DNA of 64,000 nt from JAAYYM01 sp964483155 (GTDB lineage: Bacteria; Bacillota; Clostridia; Lachnospirales; Lachnospiraceae). The DNA lies in the NCBI GenBank assembly GCA_964483155.1, contig CAZAAC010000004.1:26285-90284 (forward strand). Direction: 5' to 3'. Of this stretch, positions 36,797 to 45,229 are shown in pieces. The notes beneath the pieces are model-generated. The model was given only the letters and a program-made list of their open reading frames with translations. It did no database searches and was not told the DNA's origin. The position numbers were made by a program, and so were the translations under genes. Numbering within the stretch: position 1 is the stretch's first letter; each line of letters opens with the position of its first letter.

Positions 36797-36894
36797 GTTC
36801 ATGCCCATCCATTCTGAACTATTCTCAAACTGCCTAAAATCACTTATTCTGCAGGTTCAAAAGTCTTATGAATATACTTTCTTCTTCACATAGT

Positions 36895-38376
36895 TTACAA
36901 CCGTCCATATAACTTCGTCAAATCATAAATTTTCTTAACTAATCTTTTATCAACATCCTTTTCCGTCATTCTCCATCTCCAGTTATTTTCCATGGTAGAA
37001 GGCGTATTAATACGTGCCTCAGATCCAAGTCCTATATAATCCTGAATAGGAATTATGCATAGCTTCGCTACACTTGCCTGCGCCAGACGTATAAAATCCC
37101 AATTAATTCTACTAGGCTCTTTCATCGCATTGTCCATATAATCCAAGGCTAATTTCTTGTCTTTTTTTGAAAGAGTCATGTACCATCCCTTAATCGTATT
37201 ATTATCATGCGTCCCCGTATAAACAACACAATTATTACTATAATTGTGAGGAAGATAATCGCTTTCCTCCCTGGAATCAAATGCAAATTGTAATACTTTC
37301 ATGCCAGGATATCCTGTATCTTTAACAAGTTTTAATACGGAAGGTGTTAAGTATCCCAAGTCTTCCGCAATAATATCAAGCTTCCCGAGTTCATTGGCAA
37401 AAGTCTTAAAAATATCATATCCTGGGCCTTTCTTCCACTTGCCCTTTTCAGCTGTTTTATTTCCATACGGAATCGAATAGTATTCATCAAATCCTCTAAA
37501 ATGATCTACGCGCACTACATCATAAAGTTGGAAGCAATATGCAATTCTCTTGATCCACCACTCATAATTTGTTTCCTTATGATAGTCCCAATCATACAAT
37601 GGATTCCCCCATAGCTGACCTGTTTTTGAAAATGCGTCAGGTGGGCATCCTGCTACAGCTACTGGCAAACTGCTCTTGTTAAACTGAAACAATTTCGGCG
37701 ATGCCCAGGTATCAGCACTGTCAAATGCAACATAAATAGGAATATCCCCGATGATTTTGATTCCACGTTCATTGGCATACTTCTTTAATGCTGTCCATTG
37801 GTCCGAAAATAAATATTGCTGATATCGATAAAACTCTATTTCTACGGCATGTACTCGTCGATACTTTTTAAGCGCTTCTGCACTGCGAACACGTATATCT
37901 TCGTCCCACTCTATAAAGCTTACGCCTCCAAAAGATTTTTTAACCGCCATATAGAGTGCATAATCATCCAGCCAATATGCATTATTTAGAACAAACTCCC
38001 TATATTTTTTCTTATGCGAAATATTGCTTCTTTCATAAGCGAGTCGAAGTACTTTGAAACGTGAAAGATATATTTTTTCATAATCAATATAGCGTTTATT
38101 TTTTCCAAAATCACAACTGTTGCACTCTGCCTCTGTTAATAATCCCTCTTCAATTAGTGCTTCCAAATCAATAAAATATGGATTCCCAGCAAAGGTAGAA
38201 AAAGACTGATAAGGGGAATCCCCATACCCTGTAGGTCCAAGAGGCAGTATCTGCCAATATGACTGCCCAGCCGCTTTCAATTGATCAATAAAAACATATG
38301 CATTCTTAGAAAATGTTCCAATTCCATATTTTCCAGGCAATGATGTAATTGGTAATAATACCCCACTTTTTCTCAT
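36895..38376 (-). CDS. malQ: 4-alpha-glucanotransferase (amylomaltase)
   Basis: A 493-residue GH77 enzyme that transfers glucan segments between maltodextrins, releasing glucose and making longer chains for phosphorylase. Signature regions: the opening SGVLLPITSLPGKYGIG, VRVDHFRGFDEYYSIP (nucleophile Asp), DIIAEDLGYL (acid/base Glu) and VYTGTHDNNTIKGWY. AGGAG 5 nt before the ATG at 38376 fixes the start, 8 nt after the permease gene. GlgP at 48-50 kb would use its long products. Confidence 0.95.
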   Translation of the reverse strand: MRKSGVLLPITSLPGKYGIGTFSKNAYVFIDQLKAAGQSYWQILPLGPTGYGDSPYQSFSTFAGNPYFIDLEALIEEGLLTEAECNSCDFGKNKRYIDYEKIYLSRFKVLRLAYERSNISHKKKYREFVLNNAYWLDDYALYMAVKKSFGGVSFIEWDEDIRVRSAEALKKYRRVHAVEIEFYRYQQYLFSDQWTALKKYANERGIKIIGDIPIYVAFDSADTWASPKLFQFNKSSLPVAVAGCPPDAFSKTGQLWGNPLYDWDYHKETNYEWWIKRIAYCFQLYDVVRVDHFRGFDEYYSIPYGNKTAEKGKWKKGPGYDIFKTFANELGKLDIIAEDLGYLTPSVLKLVKDTGYPGMKVLQFAFDSREESDYLPHNYSNNCVVYTGTHDNNTIKGWYMTLSKKDKKLALDYMDNAMKEPSRINWDFIRLAQASVAKLCIIPIQDYIGLGSEARINTPSTMENNWRWRMTEKDVDKRLVKKIYDLTKLYGRL

Positions 38377-38384
38377 ACTGACTC

Positions 38385-39227
38385 CTAGCCTTTCACAGCG
38401 CCCGCCACAACACCCTCTATAATATACTTCTGGCAAAATAGATAAAATACAATAATTGGAATAATCGACAGCACCAGCAAAGCCATCATGGCACCCATAT
38501 CTCTCGATCCATATGATCCAATCAGATACTGTACTACAACCGGTATCGTTTTATATTCAGTACCAACACCTATTACTAAATACGGTAAAAGAAAATCATT
38601 CCAAATCCACATTGCATTTAATATCGAGACACTAATTGCTGTTGGCTTTAAAATAGGCATTACCACTTTAAAATAAGTCTGCAATGGATTACATCCATCT
38701 ATCATTGCTGCTTCCTCAATTTCCAATGGAATTGACTTCACAAAACCACAGAACATAAATACTGACAATCCAGCTCCAAATCCTAGATATAAAACAACCA
38801 TACCCACTGGATTATTCAAATGCGCACCATTTGCTAACCGTACCATAGAAAGCATTACCATCTGAAATGGAATAATCATAGAAAACGCAAACATATAATA
38901 AAGTAGCTTTGTCATTTTCGTTTTTACTCTAGTCAGATAATAAGCGGTCATAGACGCAAAAATCAATATTGCTATAATCGAGAAAACCGTAATAAACAGT
39001 GACCACCCAAATGCAGTAAAAAATTTAGTTTTTTCGATACCATTACTATAATTTGCCAAGCCACTGAATGTCTCTTCTGTAGGTATCGCAAAAGGAGCAT
39101 CGCTGATATATAACTTTCCTTTGAAGGAGTTTAATATGATAAAATATATTGGCGTTAAAAATGCACCTGTCAAAATACATAATACAACTAATAATATAGA
39201 ATTTACAACTGTTATTCGTTTTGACAT
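38385..39227 (-). CDS. Maltodextrin-type ABC transporter permease (MalG-like)
   Basis: A 280-residue carbohydrate ABC permease (CUT1 class) with six hydrophobic segments and the EAA loop that contacts the ATPase (EIEEAAMIDGCNPLQTYFKVVMPIL). It closes with FLFCQKYIIEGVVAGAVKG, the usual MalG/MsmG tail. It shares one base with the upstream permease stop (TAATG). No ATPase gene is in the operon, so it probably uses a shared MsmX-like ATPase encoded elsewhere. Confidence 0.92.
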   Translation of the reverse strand: MSKRITVVNSILLVVLCILTGAFLTPIYFIILNSFKGKLYISDAPFAIPTEETFSGLANYSNGIEKTKFFTAFGWSLFITVFSIIAILIFASMTAYYLTRVKTKMTKLLYYMFAFSMIIPFQMVMLSMVRLANGAHLNNPVGMVVLYLGFGAGLSVFMFCGFVKSIPLEIEEAAMIDGCNPLQTYFKVVMPILKPTAISVSILNAMWIWNDFLLPYLVIGVGTEYKTIPVVVQYLIGSYGSRDMGAMMALLVLSIIPIIVFYLFCQKYIIEGVVAGAVKG

Positions 39228-40069
39228 TATTGTTCAACCTCCCTCTTTTTTGTTATCAGCAGTTGCATTAATGCAATTCCTCCAACTAGAATAAAGAAAA
39301 TGACAGCTTTAGCCTGTCCTACCCCTTCCGTCCCTGTTGAGCCATAAATAGTATTATAAATATCCAGCGACATCATTGCTGTCTTTTTACTTGGGGCACC
39401 GGCCGTCAATGCCAGGTTCTGATCAAACAACTTAAAACAATTTGAAACACTTATAAATAAGCATATTGTTATAGAAGGCATAACCATGGGAATCTTAATA
39501 TTAGTCAGTAACTGCCATGGGGAAGCACCATCAATCCGCGCTGCTTCAATTAAATCACCTGATACATTTTGTAACCCTGCAATATAAATAATCATCATAT
39601 AACCAATTAGCTGCCAGTTCATCAAAATGACCAATCCCCAATAACCATATGTTGCATTTGCCACCAAGGTGGTTTCATATCGAACCAAAACTGCATTGAG
39701 CATAGACTGCCATATATATCCAAGAATAATGCCTCCGATTAAATTGGGCATAAAGAAAACAGTACGAAATAGATTTGTTCCTTTCACCCCTCTTGTCAAA
39801 ACAAGAGCAAGCACAAATGCAAAAAAATTAATGCTGATAATAGAAATTACTGCAAATTTAATCGTAAAATAGAATGCATTTATAAAATCTCTATTAGAAA
39901 ATATATTAATGTAATTTTTTATACCAACCCATTCTGGATTTAACATCGTAGTGAATTTACAAAATGATAAATATAAGCCCGATACAAATGGAATTAAAAA
40001 GGCAAATCCGAATGCAATAAAAGTTGGTAAAACAAAAATCGGGAAATATTTTCTTATTGTTTTTTGCAT
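39227..40069 (-). CDS. Maltodextrin-type ABC transporter permease (MalF-like)
   Basis: A 280-residue CUT1 permease partner of the MalG-like protein. Six membrane segments and the EAA loop LIEAARIDGASPWQLLTNIKIPM are visible. The frame is open upstream, but AGGAG 7 nt before the ATG at 40069 and the basic MQKTIRKYFPIF N-terminus mark the start. It lacks the large periplasmic loop of enterobacterial MalF, as is normal in Firmicutes. Confidence 0.91.
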   Translation of the reverse strand: MQKTIRKYFPIFVLPTFIAFGFAFLIPFVSGLYLSFCKFTTMLNPEWVGIKNYINIFSNRDFINAFYFTIKFAVISIISINFFAFVLALVLTRGVKGTNLFRTVFFMPNLIGGIILGYIWQSMLNAVLVRYETTLVANATYGYWGLVILMNWQLIGYMMIIYIAGLQNVSGDLIEAARIDGASPWQLLTNIKIPMVMPSITICLFISVSNCFKLFDQNLALTAGAPSKKTAMMSLDIYNTIYGSTGTEGVGQAKAVIFFILVGGIALMQLLITKKREVEQ

Positions 40070-40113
40070 ACACTTTCTCCTATCTTCCAAACAAATCATT
40101 ATAATGAATAACA

Positions 40114-40143
40114 TGGGCAGTGGCTAGGCAAAGCCACTGCCCA
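40114..40143 (-). other. Intercistronic stem-loop between binding-protein and permease genes
   Basis: TGGGCAGTGGCT and AGCCACTGCCCA form a perfect 12-bp stem with a 6-nt loop. On the transcribed strand no U-run follows, so it is more likely an mRNA-stabilising or partial-stop element that raises binding-protein levels relative to the permeases. Confidence 0.75.
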
Positions 40144-40184
40144 CTATTTATTGTAGCATAACCAAAATTGTTTATCTACAAGAT

Positions 40185-41609
40185 TTACTCTGCTGCTTCA
40201 GCTAATGCTGCTTTTTCAGCTGCCCATCTTTCAACAACCAAACTCTTTACATCTGCCCACTCCATACTGCCTGCTGCATATTCTAAAAGTGCTGCACCAA
40301 AATCATCTTTAAACTGCTGGCTAGGATATGATGTGAAATTCCAAGCTACACTTGTCAGAGAATCATCACTCATATATTTGATAACTTCCTGTGCCAATGG
40401 ATCGGTTGGTTTTTCATCATCCTCAAATGTACTGAATGGTGCAATAAAACCTAAATCGTTTGTAACTGCTGCTTTCCCATCCTCTGAACTGAACAGCCAT
40501 TCAACAAAGGCTATTGTTGCTGCCTGATTTTCAGGTGTAACCTTGCTGTTTACACAGAAGAAATTTTCTGTACCTGTACATAGTCCCTGACTTTCTTCAC
40601 CTTCTGCGCCTATATACATAGGCAAGAATTTAACATCTGTCTCAGCTACAGTGTTTCCATCTACTCCTGAAATCTGTCCCCAGCCCCAGTTTCCGTTTTG
40701 TACCATAGCCACTTTGCCAAGTGCAAATTCTGCCATGGAGTCCTCTACCGTAATACTTCCAAGAAGCCCTGGTGCTGTACATGAATTATTAATATATAAG
40801 TCAAAAAGATTTTTGAAATTCTCTGCATATGTAAATTCTAAACTCTCTGTATCTGTAATGCCTTTATCTTTATACTCATAATATACAGGTACATTTGATA
40901 AATGTGTCTGCCATCTCCAGTCTTCTCCTGGAAGCAATGATGTTGAAGCAAACACGCCTTCAATACCAAGTTCAGCAGCTTTTGACTGCATATCCTCTGC
41001 AACTGCCTTTAGTGTATCAAAATTCTTGATTTCATCCATAGAAGCTGCTTTTGCTCCATCTAAAGCAAAATACTTATCCATAATAGCATTGTTATAAATA
41101 ATTCCATATCCTTCTACTACGTAAGGAATACCATAAACACCACCATCTTCACCTGTTACCGCTAAGCTTTTATCTAAAAGCCAGCTATAAAGATCTGTAT
41201 CCTTTAAGTCCAGGCAGTAGTCTTTCCAAACCTGATATCTCACTGGTCCATTAATTTGGAATAATGTTGGTGCTTCTGCATTTGCTACTTCTGAAGTCAG
41301 AACTTGCTCATAAGTTCCGCTAGCAGCAGTAACTACCTTTACTGGCACCCCTGTTTCTTCTGTGTATTTCGTTGCAAGACTTTGCCATACTTCTTCGCTT
41401 TCTGGTTTGAAATTCAAATAATAGACTTGTCCTGCTGCCGCAGAATCTGCTACCTCTGCTTCTTCAGCTGGCGCTGCTTCTTCTGCTTCTGCTGGCGCTG
41501 CTTCCTCTACTGGTGCAGCCTCCTCTGTTGCTATGCTGGCACCACAGCCTGCGAGCAATGTTACAACCATTGCTAAAGACAATAACATACTAATCACTTT
41601 CTTTTTCAT
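40185..41609 (-). CDS. Extracellular solute-binding lipoprotein (maltodextrin-type, MalE-like)
   Basis: A 474-residue family 1 binding protein. The signal peptide ends at lipobox LLAGC (C22), followed by an Ala/Glu/Pro-rich linker (EEAAPVEEAAPAEAEEAAP) that tethers it to the membrane. The mature part has the two-lobed fold (KYTEETGVPVKVVTAASGTYEQ, MVQNGNWGWGQISGVDG). Sugar specificity is inferred from malQ in the same operon. AAGGAG precedes the start. It is first in the operon. Confidence 0.9.
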   Translation of the reverse strand: MKKKVISMLLSLAMVVTLLAGCGASIATEEAAPVEEAAPAEAEEAAPAEEAEVADSAAAGQVYYLNFKPESEEVWQSLATKYTEETGVPVKVVTAASGTYEQVLTSEVANAEAPTLFQINGPVRYQVWKDYCLDLKDTDLYSWLLDKSLAVTGEDGGVYGIPYVVEGYGIIYNNAIMDKYFALDGAKAASMDEIKNFDTLKAVAEDMQSKAAELGIEGVFASTSLLPGEDWRWQTHLSNVPVYYEYKDKGITDTESLEFTYAENFKNLFDLYINNSCTAPGLLGSITVEDSMAEFALGKVAMVQNGNWGWGQISGVDGNTVAETDVKFLPMYIGAEGEESQGLCTGTENFFCVNSKVTPENQAATIAFVEWLFSSEDGKAAVTNDLGFIAPFSTFEDDEKPTDPLAQEVIKYMSDDSLTSVAWNFTSYPSQQFKDDFGAALLEYAAGSMEWADVKSLVVERWAAEKAALAEAAE

Positions 41610-41751
41610 AATACTTTTCTCTCCTTTTTGTTTTTGTATCTCTTAAATACTATTTGCCATAACAACCATTCTTACTCTCAGATGGTTGATATGACTGAGT
41701 TTCCACAGAACGAAGTACTGTTTTTTTCCATTACTTCTTTTCTGTCTATTT

Positions 41752-41789
41752 TCGGCACCGTTGTCGGTATCGTTATCGGTAACGTTTCC
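41752..41789 (-). promoter_or_regulatory. Three tandem 12-bp operator-like repeats downstream of the malE promoter
   Basis: TCGGCACCGTTG, TCGGTATCGTTA and TCGGTAACGTTT follow each other without gaps. The last extends into GGTAACGTTTCC, a near-palindrome around CG typical of LacI-family operators; the other two are weaker dyads. They begin ~10 nt after the predicted transcription start. The LacI protein encoded at the operon end is the likely binder. Confidence 0.6.
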
Positions 41790-41804
41790 AGTAACCATGT
41801 TTAT

Positions 41805-41833
41805 ATAATACCATAGCGCTGTTTATTCTGCAA
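41805..41833 (-). promoter_or_regulatory. Promoter of the maltodextrin operon
   Basis: Minus-strand TTGCAG, a 17-nt spacer and TATTAT with an upstream TGG (extended -10). The leader to the binding-protein gene is ~190 nt. The 410-base gap between this operon and the divergent zinc-ribbon gene also holds the operator repeats and the divergent promoter; I see no coding frame in it. Confidence 0.65.
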
Positions 41834-41944
41834 TACAAAACTAACAATTTTGTTACATATCATTAATTTTTTATGCTGTTTTTAGTAATATTAGCCAAAA
41901 CAATTAAAACATCAATTGTCAACTTGATAAGTGACAAATGTAAA

Positions 41945-41973
41945 TTGAATATGTACACTTGATTTGATATGAT
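41945..41973 (+). promoter_or_regulatory. Promoter of the zinc-ribbon/DUF2085 pair
   Basis: TTGAAT, a 17-nt spacer and TATGAT, ~45 nt before the zinc-ribbon gene. Confidence 0.6.
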
Positions 41974-42019
41974 ATGTATATTCACACTATTTGATAAAAA
42001 ATTTTAGGAGGATACTACC

Positions 42020-42250
42020 ATGATTTGCCCAAGATGCGGAAGTAATCAGATTTTAATACAAACTGCTACAGAAACGACCACCGATAGTAAAATAAAAGGG
42101 TTTGGATGGATTAAAGCATGCCTTGGATATCTGCTGTTTAATATTCCAGGAATTTTATGTGGACTTTGCGGGATGGGAAAAGGTAAGTCTAAAACTACCA
42201 CAAGGACGCATCCCATATATAACTGCCAGTCCTGTGGAAAACGATTTTAA
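42020..42250 (+). CDS. Small zinc-ribbon membrane-associated protein
   Basis: A 76-residue protein with CPRCGS at the N-terminus and CQSCGK at the C-terminus, together forming a likely four-Cys zinc ribbon. Between them is a Gly/Leu-rich hydrophobic stretch (ACLGYLLFNIPGILCGLCGMG), which could be a membrane hairpin. No characterised family recognised. GGAGGA precedes the start. It is followed after 16 nt by the DUF2085 gene. Confidence 0.7.
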   Translation: MICPRCGSNQILIQTATETTTDSKIKGFGWIKACLGYLLFNIPGILCGLCGMGKGKSKTTTRTHPIYNCQSCGKRF

Positions 42251-42266
42251 GTGAGAGGATTTATGA

Positions 42267-42662
42267 ATGCCAAAAGTAACTGTCATCAAAAAAGAAAATA
42301 TATTTTTACAAGAATTTTTAACATGGATACGGACTATAGGTAATCATAGTGGTTGCCATCAAATGCCTGCGCGTAGTTTTTTTTATCATGGAAAACAATT
42401 TCCTGTATGTGCAAGATGTACTGGGGTCGGCATCGGACATATCATAGCCATACTCAGTAATATCATGGGCGCAAGAGTTCCTGCTTTCATTTCCGTCTTG
42501 ATGCTCGCTATTATGGGTACAGATTGGGCTATACAGGAAGCAGGCATGAAAGAATCTACAAATATAAGGCGGTTGATTACTGGTATATTAGGTGGTTTTG
42601 GATTATTCAACTTATATTTTATAATTGGACGCAAATTTATTTTAATTTTCAAAAAACATTAG
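42267..42662 (+). CDS. DUF2085 membrane protein
   Basis: A 131-residue DUF2085 protein. The family's Cys/His motif is visible as GCHQMPARSFFYHGKQFPVCARCTG near residues 32-55, suggestive of metal binding, with hydrophobic segments after it (IIAILSNIMG, FISVLMLAIMG, GGFGLFNLYFIIG). Function is unknown. GAGAGGAT precedes the start. It is probably cotranscribed with the preceding zinc-ribbon gene and ends at a bidirectional terminator. Confidence 0.82.
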   Translation: MPKVTVIKKENIFLQEFLTWIRTIGNHSGCHQMPARSFFYHGKQFPVCARCTGVGIGHIIAILSNIMGARVPAFISVLMLAIMGTDWAIQEAGMKESTNIRRLITGILGGFGLFNLYFIIGRKFILIFKKH

Positions 42663-42668
42663 TTGCAT

Positions 42669-42710
42669 AAAAGCCTCTTACTTTTTTCATATAAGTAAGA
42701 GGCTTTTTTT
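42669..42710. terminator. Bidirectional terminator between DUF2085 and GNAT genes
   Basis: AAAAGCCTCTTACTT and AAGTAAGAGGCTTTT form a 15-bp stem with T-runs on both strands. The GNAT stop codon touches its right edge. Confidence 0.9.
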
Positions 42711-43600
42711 CATATTGCCAAGAGATTAAAATAAAACCTGTTTTCTATTTCCTGCGATCCAAATATTGACACACTTGCCATATATACACTTGATTGCTTT
42801 ACTGCATCTTCCATATTGACTTTTTCGTCTTCTCTCGCATGTAACTTCACCATACCTCTATAGTTATAATAGTCTGCCACACTACATACCAATCTCATAC
42901 AATCCGATTTTGGATAATCCGTCTCACGAATCAACAGACCCTCCTCTTTTTTTGCAATAACTGCATAATATTCTTTACAAATCTGTCCTGATAATCCTTC
43001 TTCTCTTACCATAAGCACATTGCCGGAATCGTTGCTGTCTCTATAAATAAAATCAAGTTCTGTATCCTTCCAATATATGCTATATGGCTTATCATCCACA
43101 TATTTGCTCCGCAGTTGTTTGAAAAGTGCAAATTCACATTCTTCTAGCTGCAGAAGGTTGTCTTGGCGTATCGCTACTGCTGCATCATTTACCTTATATT
43201 GAATTTCCTGCAGAAAAACTGATGGGTAGGTGCTTTCCTTCGCCATAATATTCTTTGTACTTGGTAATGTATATGCCGCAACTCCACAAAAATCTTTTTT
43301 CAATGCATCATTAATAAGAAATCTTACGAGTGCAGATGTATTTCCTTTTCCAGCATATTGCGGTAATGTCGATGCTGCATAAAGATACATCACAGGTTTT
43401 TCTTTCCCATTAATCGTTACATAAGCCGTGAGATAATATAACGCCGCTTCAATTTCTTCTTTATTTCGAAAGATAGCACAACACTTTGGTGTAAAATAGT
43501 ATTGGAAAAAGAGTTCTATATATTCAGCATCTTTTGGAAATCCAGATAACCATATTTTCTTTAACTCATCTATCATTTCCATTTTGGCATACTGCACCAT
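42710..43600 (-). CDS. GNAT-family N-acetyltransferase (Eis-like)
   Basis: A 296-residue GNAT-fold protein. The acetyl-CoA region is YAASTLPQYAGKGNTSALVRFLIND near residues 73-97, matching the QxxGxG/A pattern loosely (QYAGKG). Length and a second C-terminal domain recall Eis-type acetyltransferases. The acceptor is unknown. It begins 12 nt after the SpoIIE-phosphatase stop with AGAGGGG upstream, making it the last gene of the four-gene DUF2156-MATE-SpoIIE-GNAT operon. Confidence 0.8.
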   Translation of the reverse strand: MVQYAKMEMIDELKKIWLSGFPKDAEYIELFFQYYFTPKCCAIFRNKEEIEAALYYLTAYVTINGKEKPVMYLYAASTLPQYAGKGNTSALVRFLINDALKKDFCGVAAYTLPSTKNIMAKESTYPSVFLQEIQYKVNDAAVAIRQDNLLQLEECEFALFKQLRSKYVDDKPYSIYWKDTELDFIYRDSNDSGNVLMVREEGLSGQICKEYYAVIAKKEEGLLIRETDYPKSDCMRLVCSVADYYNYRGMVKLHAREDEKVNMEDAVKQSSVYMASVSIFGSQEIENRFYFNLLAI

Positions 43601-43612
43601 AACATTACCCCT

Positions 43613-45217
43613 CTATTGATTTAGTCTAAATCCAAGCATTGTAATATCATCTGCTTGTTCTGCACCATTAACAAAATTCACCACTTCTGTCTTAACATAA
43701 CAAAGCATTTCTTCTACTGCCATTCCTTTTGTGCTATTTATTGTTTCTAATAGTCTTTGGTCTGAAAACAACTCATATTTTACATTCATTGCTTCTGTAA
43801 CACCATCTGTATAGGCAAAAAGAATGTCATCCTTGGCAAGCTGAATCTGTTCCGTTTTAAAAACCGTCGTTTCCATACCTGCCAACACAAAACCGCGCCG
43901 CATTTTCAGCCATTCGAAATCTCCGCCAGCTCTTCTGATTAATGGTGCATTATGGCCTGCATTCACAAAAGAAAGCATTCCTGTTTCTAGGTCTAATATA
44001 CCCATAAAAGCCGTAACAAACATGCCCTCATCATTATTTTCGCACAATTGTTGATTTGTTTTTGTAAATACAGCCTCTGGCTCCTTGATTAATTGCGCAT
44101 AATTTTTGATTAGCGTCTTTGCAATTACCATGAAAAGAGCCGCAGGAACACCTTTTCCAGATACATCAGCCATAACCATGGCAAGATGCGTTTCATCGAC
44201 TAAAAAGAAATCGTAAAAATCTCCGCCAACTTCCTTTGCTGGATTCATAGATGCATAAATATCAAATTCCTTTCGCTCTGGAAATGGTGGAAATATGCAC
44301 GGAAGCATACTTGCCTGAATACTTCTTGCAACATTAAGCTCCGCACCAATGCGCTCCTTCTCTGCAGTTACTTTCTTTAAGTTCTCAATATATTGATTAA
44401 TGTCCTGTTCCATTTGCTTTACAGAACCTGCCAGCATCTCTATCTCATCATTCGTCTTGATATTAAGTTGTGCAATCTTAGATATCCCTTTTTCTTCCTC
44501 ATCCTTGTCTCTTATAAATGCTGTTGTTGCAGCAGTTAAAGATAATAGCGGTGCGATAATACTCTTTCTGATTAAGTAATAAGCCAAAGCAATCGAAAGT
44601 AATGTAATTGCACCTAGTACGCATGCCAATGTTACCAAAAACCGCGCTCTATCCTGCATAATTTCATTCATAGAGATATCCACACCAACTAAAGCAACAT
44701 ATTCGCCCTTCGAATTCAATATGGGCTGATAACCAGAACATAGCCAGCCATTATTCTTCGTGTAATTTATTTCTGACGCAACTCCGTTTTTATATTCTCC
44801 GCTGTAAACGATGTCAAAAAAAACTTCATTGATTAATGCTGTATCGCCAAGCTGATAAGCATTATCAGGTGTATCAGCGTCCATGACATAATGGACAACA
44901 CCTTGTTCTAGATCTAAATCTTCGATGTACAGAAACTTGCAATCATTACTCTCTTTCAAGTCAAATAATGTGTTCAGAATCACATCATACTCTTCATCCT
45001 TTTCTTTTGTTGCAAGATATTGCTCGATTTTATCTCCATCAACCATTTTTGCAGTTGTTCTGCCTATTTTTTCAACCAGCATTTTGTAATGGTCATCCAT
45101 TGTCTCAGCGTAAACGCTATAGCTGATTAAAATACTGACAGCCATCATCAATAAAGTGATAAATAAAATAACAATCGTTGTTTTTGTGTTAAGTGTTCCT
45201 TTTTTCCTGTTGTTCAT
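43613..45217 (-). CDS. Membrane sensor SpoIIE/PP2C-type serine phosphatase
   Basis: A 534-residue protein. TM1 (~14-36) and TM2 (~191-213) flank an extracytoplasmic sensor domain of ~150 residues (YLATKEKDEEYDVILNTLF, GYQPILNSKGEYVALVGVDI, dCache-like). A HAMP/coiled-coil segment (~214-300) leads to a SpoIIE-like PP2C domain with metal-binding aspartates in NPAKEVGGDFYDFFLVD, MADVSGKGVPAALFM and AYTDGVTEAMN. Such phosphatases dephosphorylate STAS-domain anti-anti-sigma proteins in partner-switching systems. No STAS gene lies in the window. It follows the MATE-ATPase fusion by 12 nt. Confidence 0.9.
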   Translation of the reverse strand: MNNRKKGTLNTKTTIVILFITLLMMAVSILISYSVYAETMDDHYKMLVEKIGRTTAKMVDGDKIEQYLATKEKDEEYDVILNTLFDLKESNDCKFLYIEDLDLEQGVVHYVMDADTPDNAYQLGDTALINEVFFDIVYSGEYKNGVASEINYTKNNGWLCSGYQPILNSKGEYVALVGVDISMNEIMQDRARFLVTLACVLGAITLLSIALAYYLIRKSIIAPLLSLTAATTAFIRDKDEEEKGISKIAQLNIKTNDEIEMLAGSVKQMEQDINQYIENLKKVTAEKERIGAELNVARSIQASMLPCIFPPFPERKEFDIYASMNPAKEVGGDFYDFFLVDETHLAMVMADVSGKGVPAALFMVIAKTLIKNYAQLIKEPEAVFTKTNQQLCENNDEGMFVTAFMGILDLETGMLSFVNAGHNAPLIRRAGGDFEWLKMRRGFVLAGMETTVFKTEQIQLAKDDILFAYTDGVTEAMNVKYELFSDQRLLETINSTKGMAVEEMLCYVKTEVVNFVNGAEQADDITMLGFRLNQ

Positions 45218-45229
45218 TTCCTTTTCCCC

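Noticed and set aside
35765..41609. A dedicated MalK-type ATPase in the maltodextrin operon
   Set aside because: No ABC ATPase frame exists between the binding protein and the regulator. A shared ATPase elsewhere is the usual Firmicute solution.
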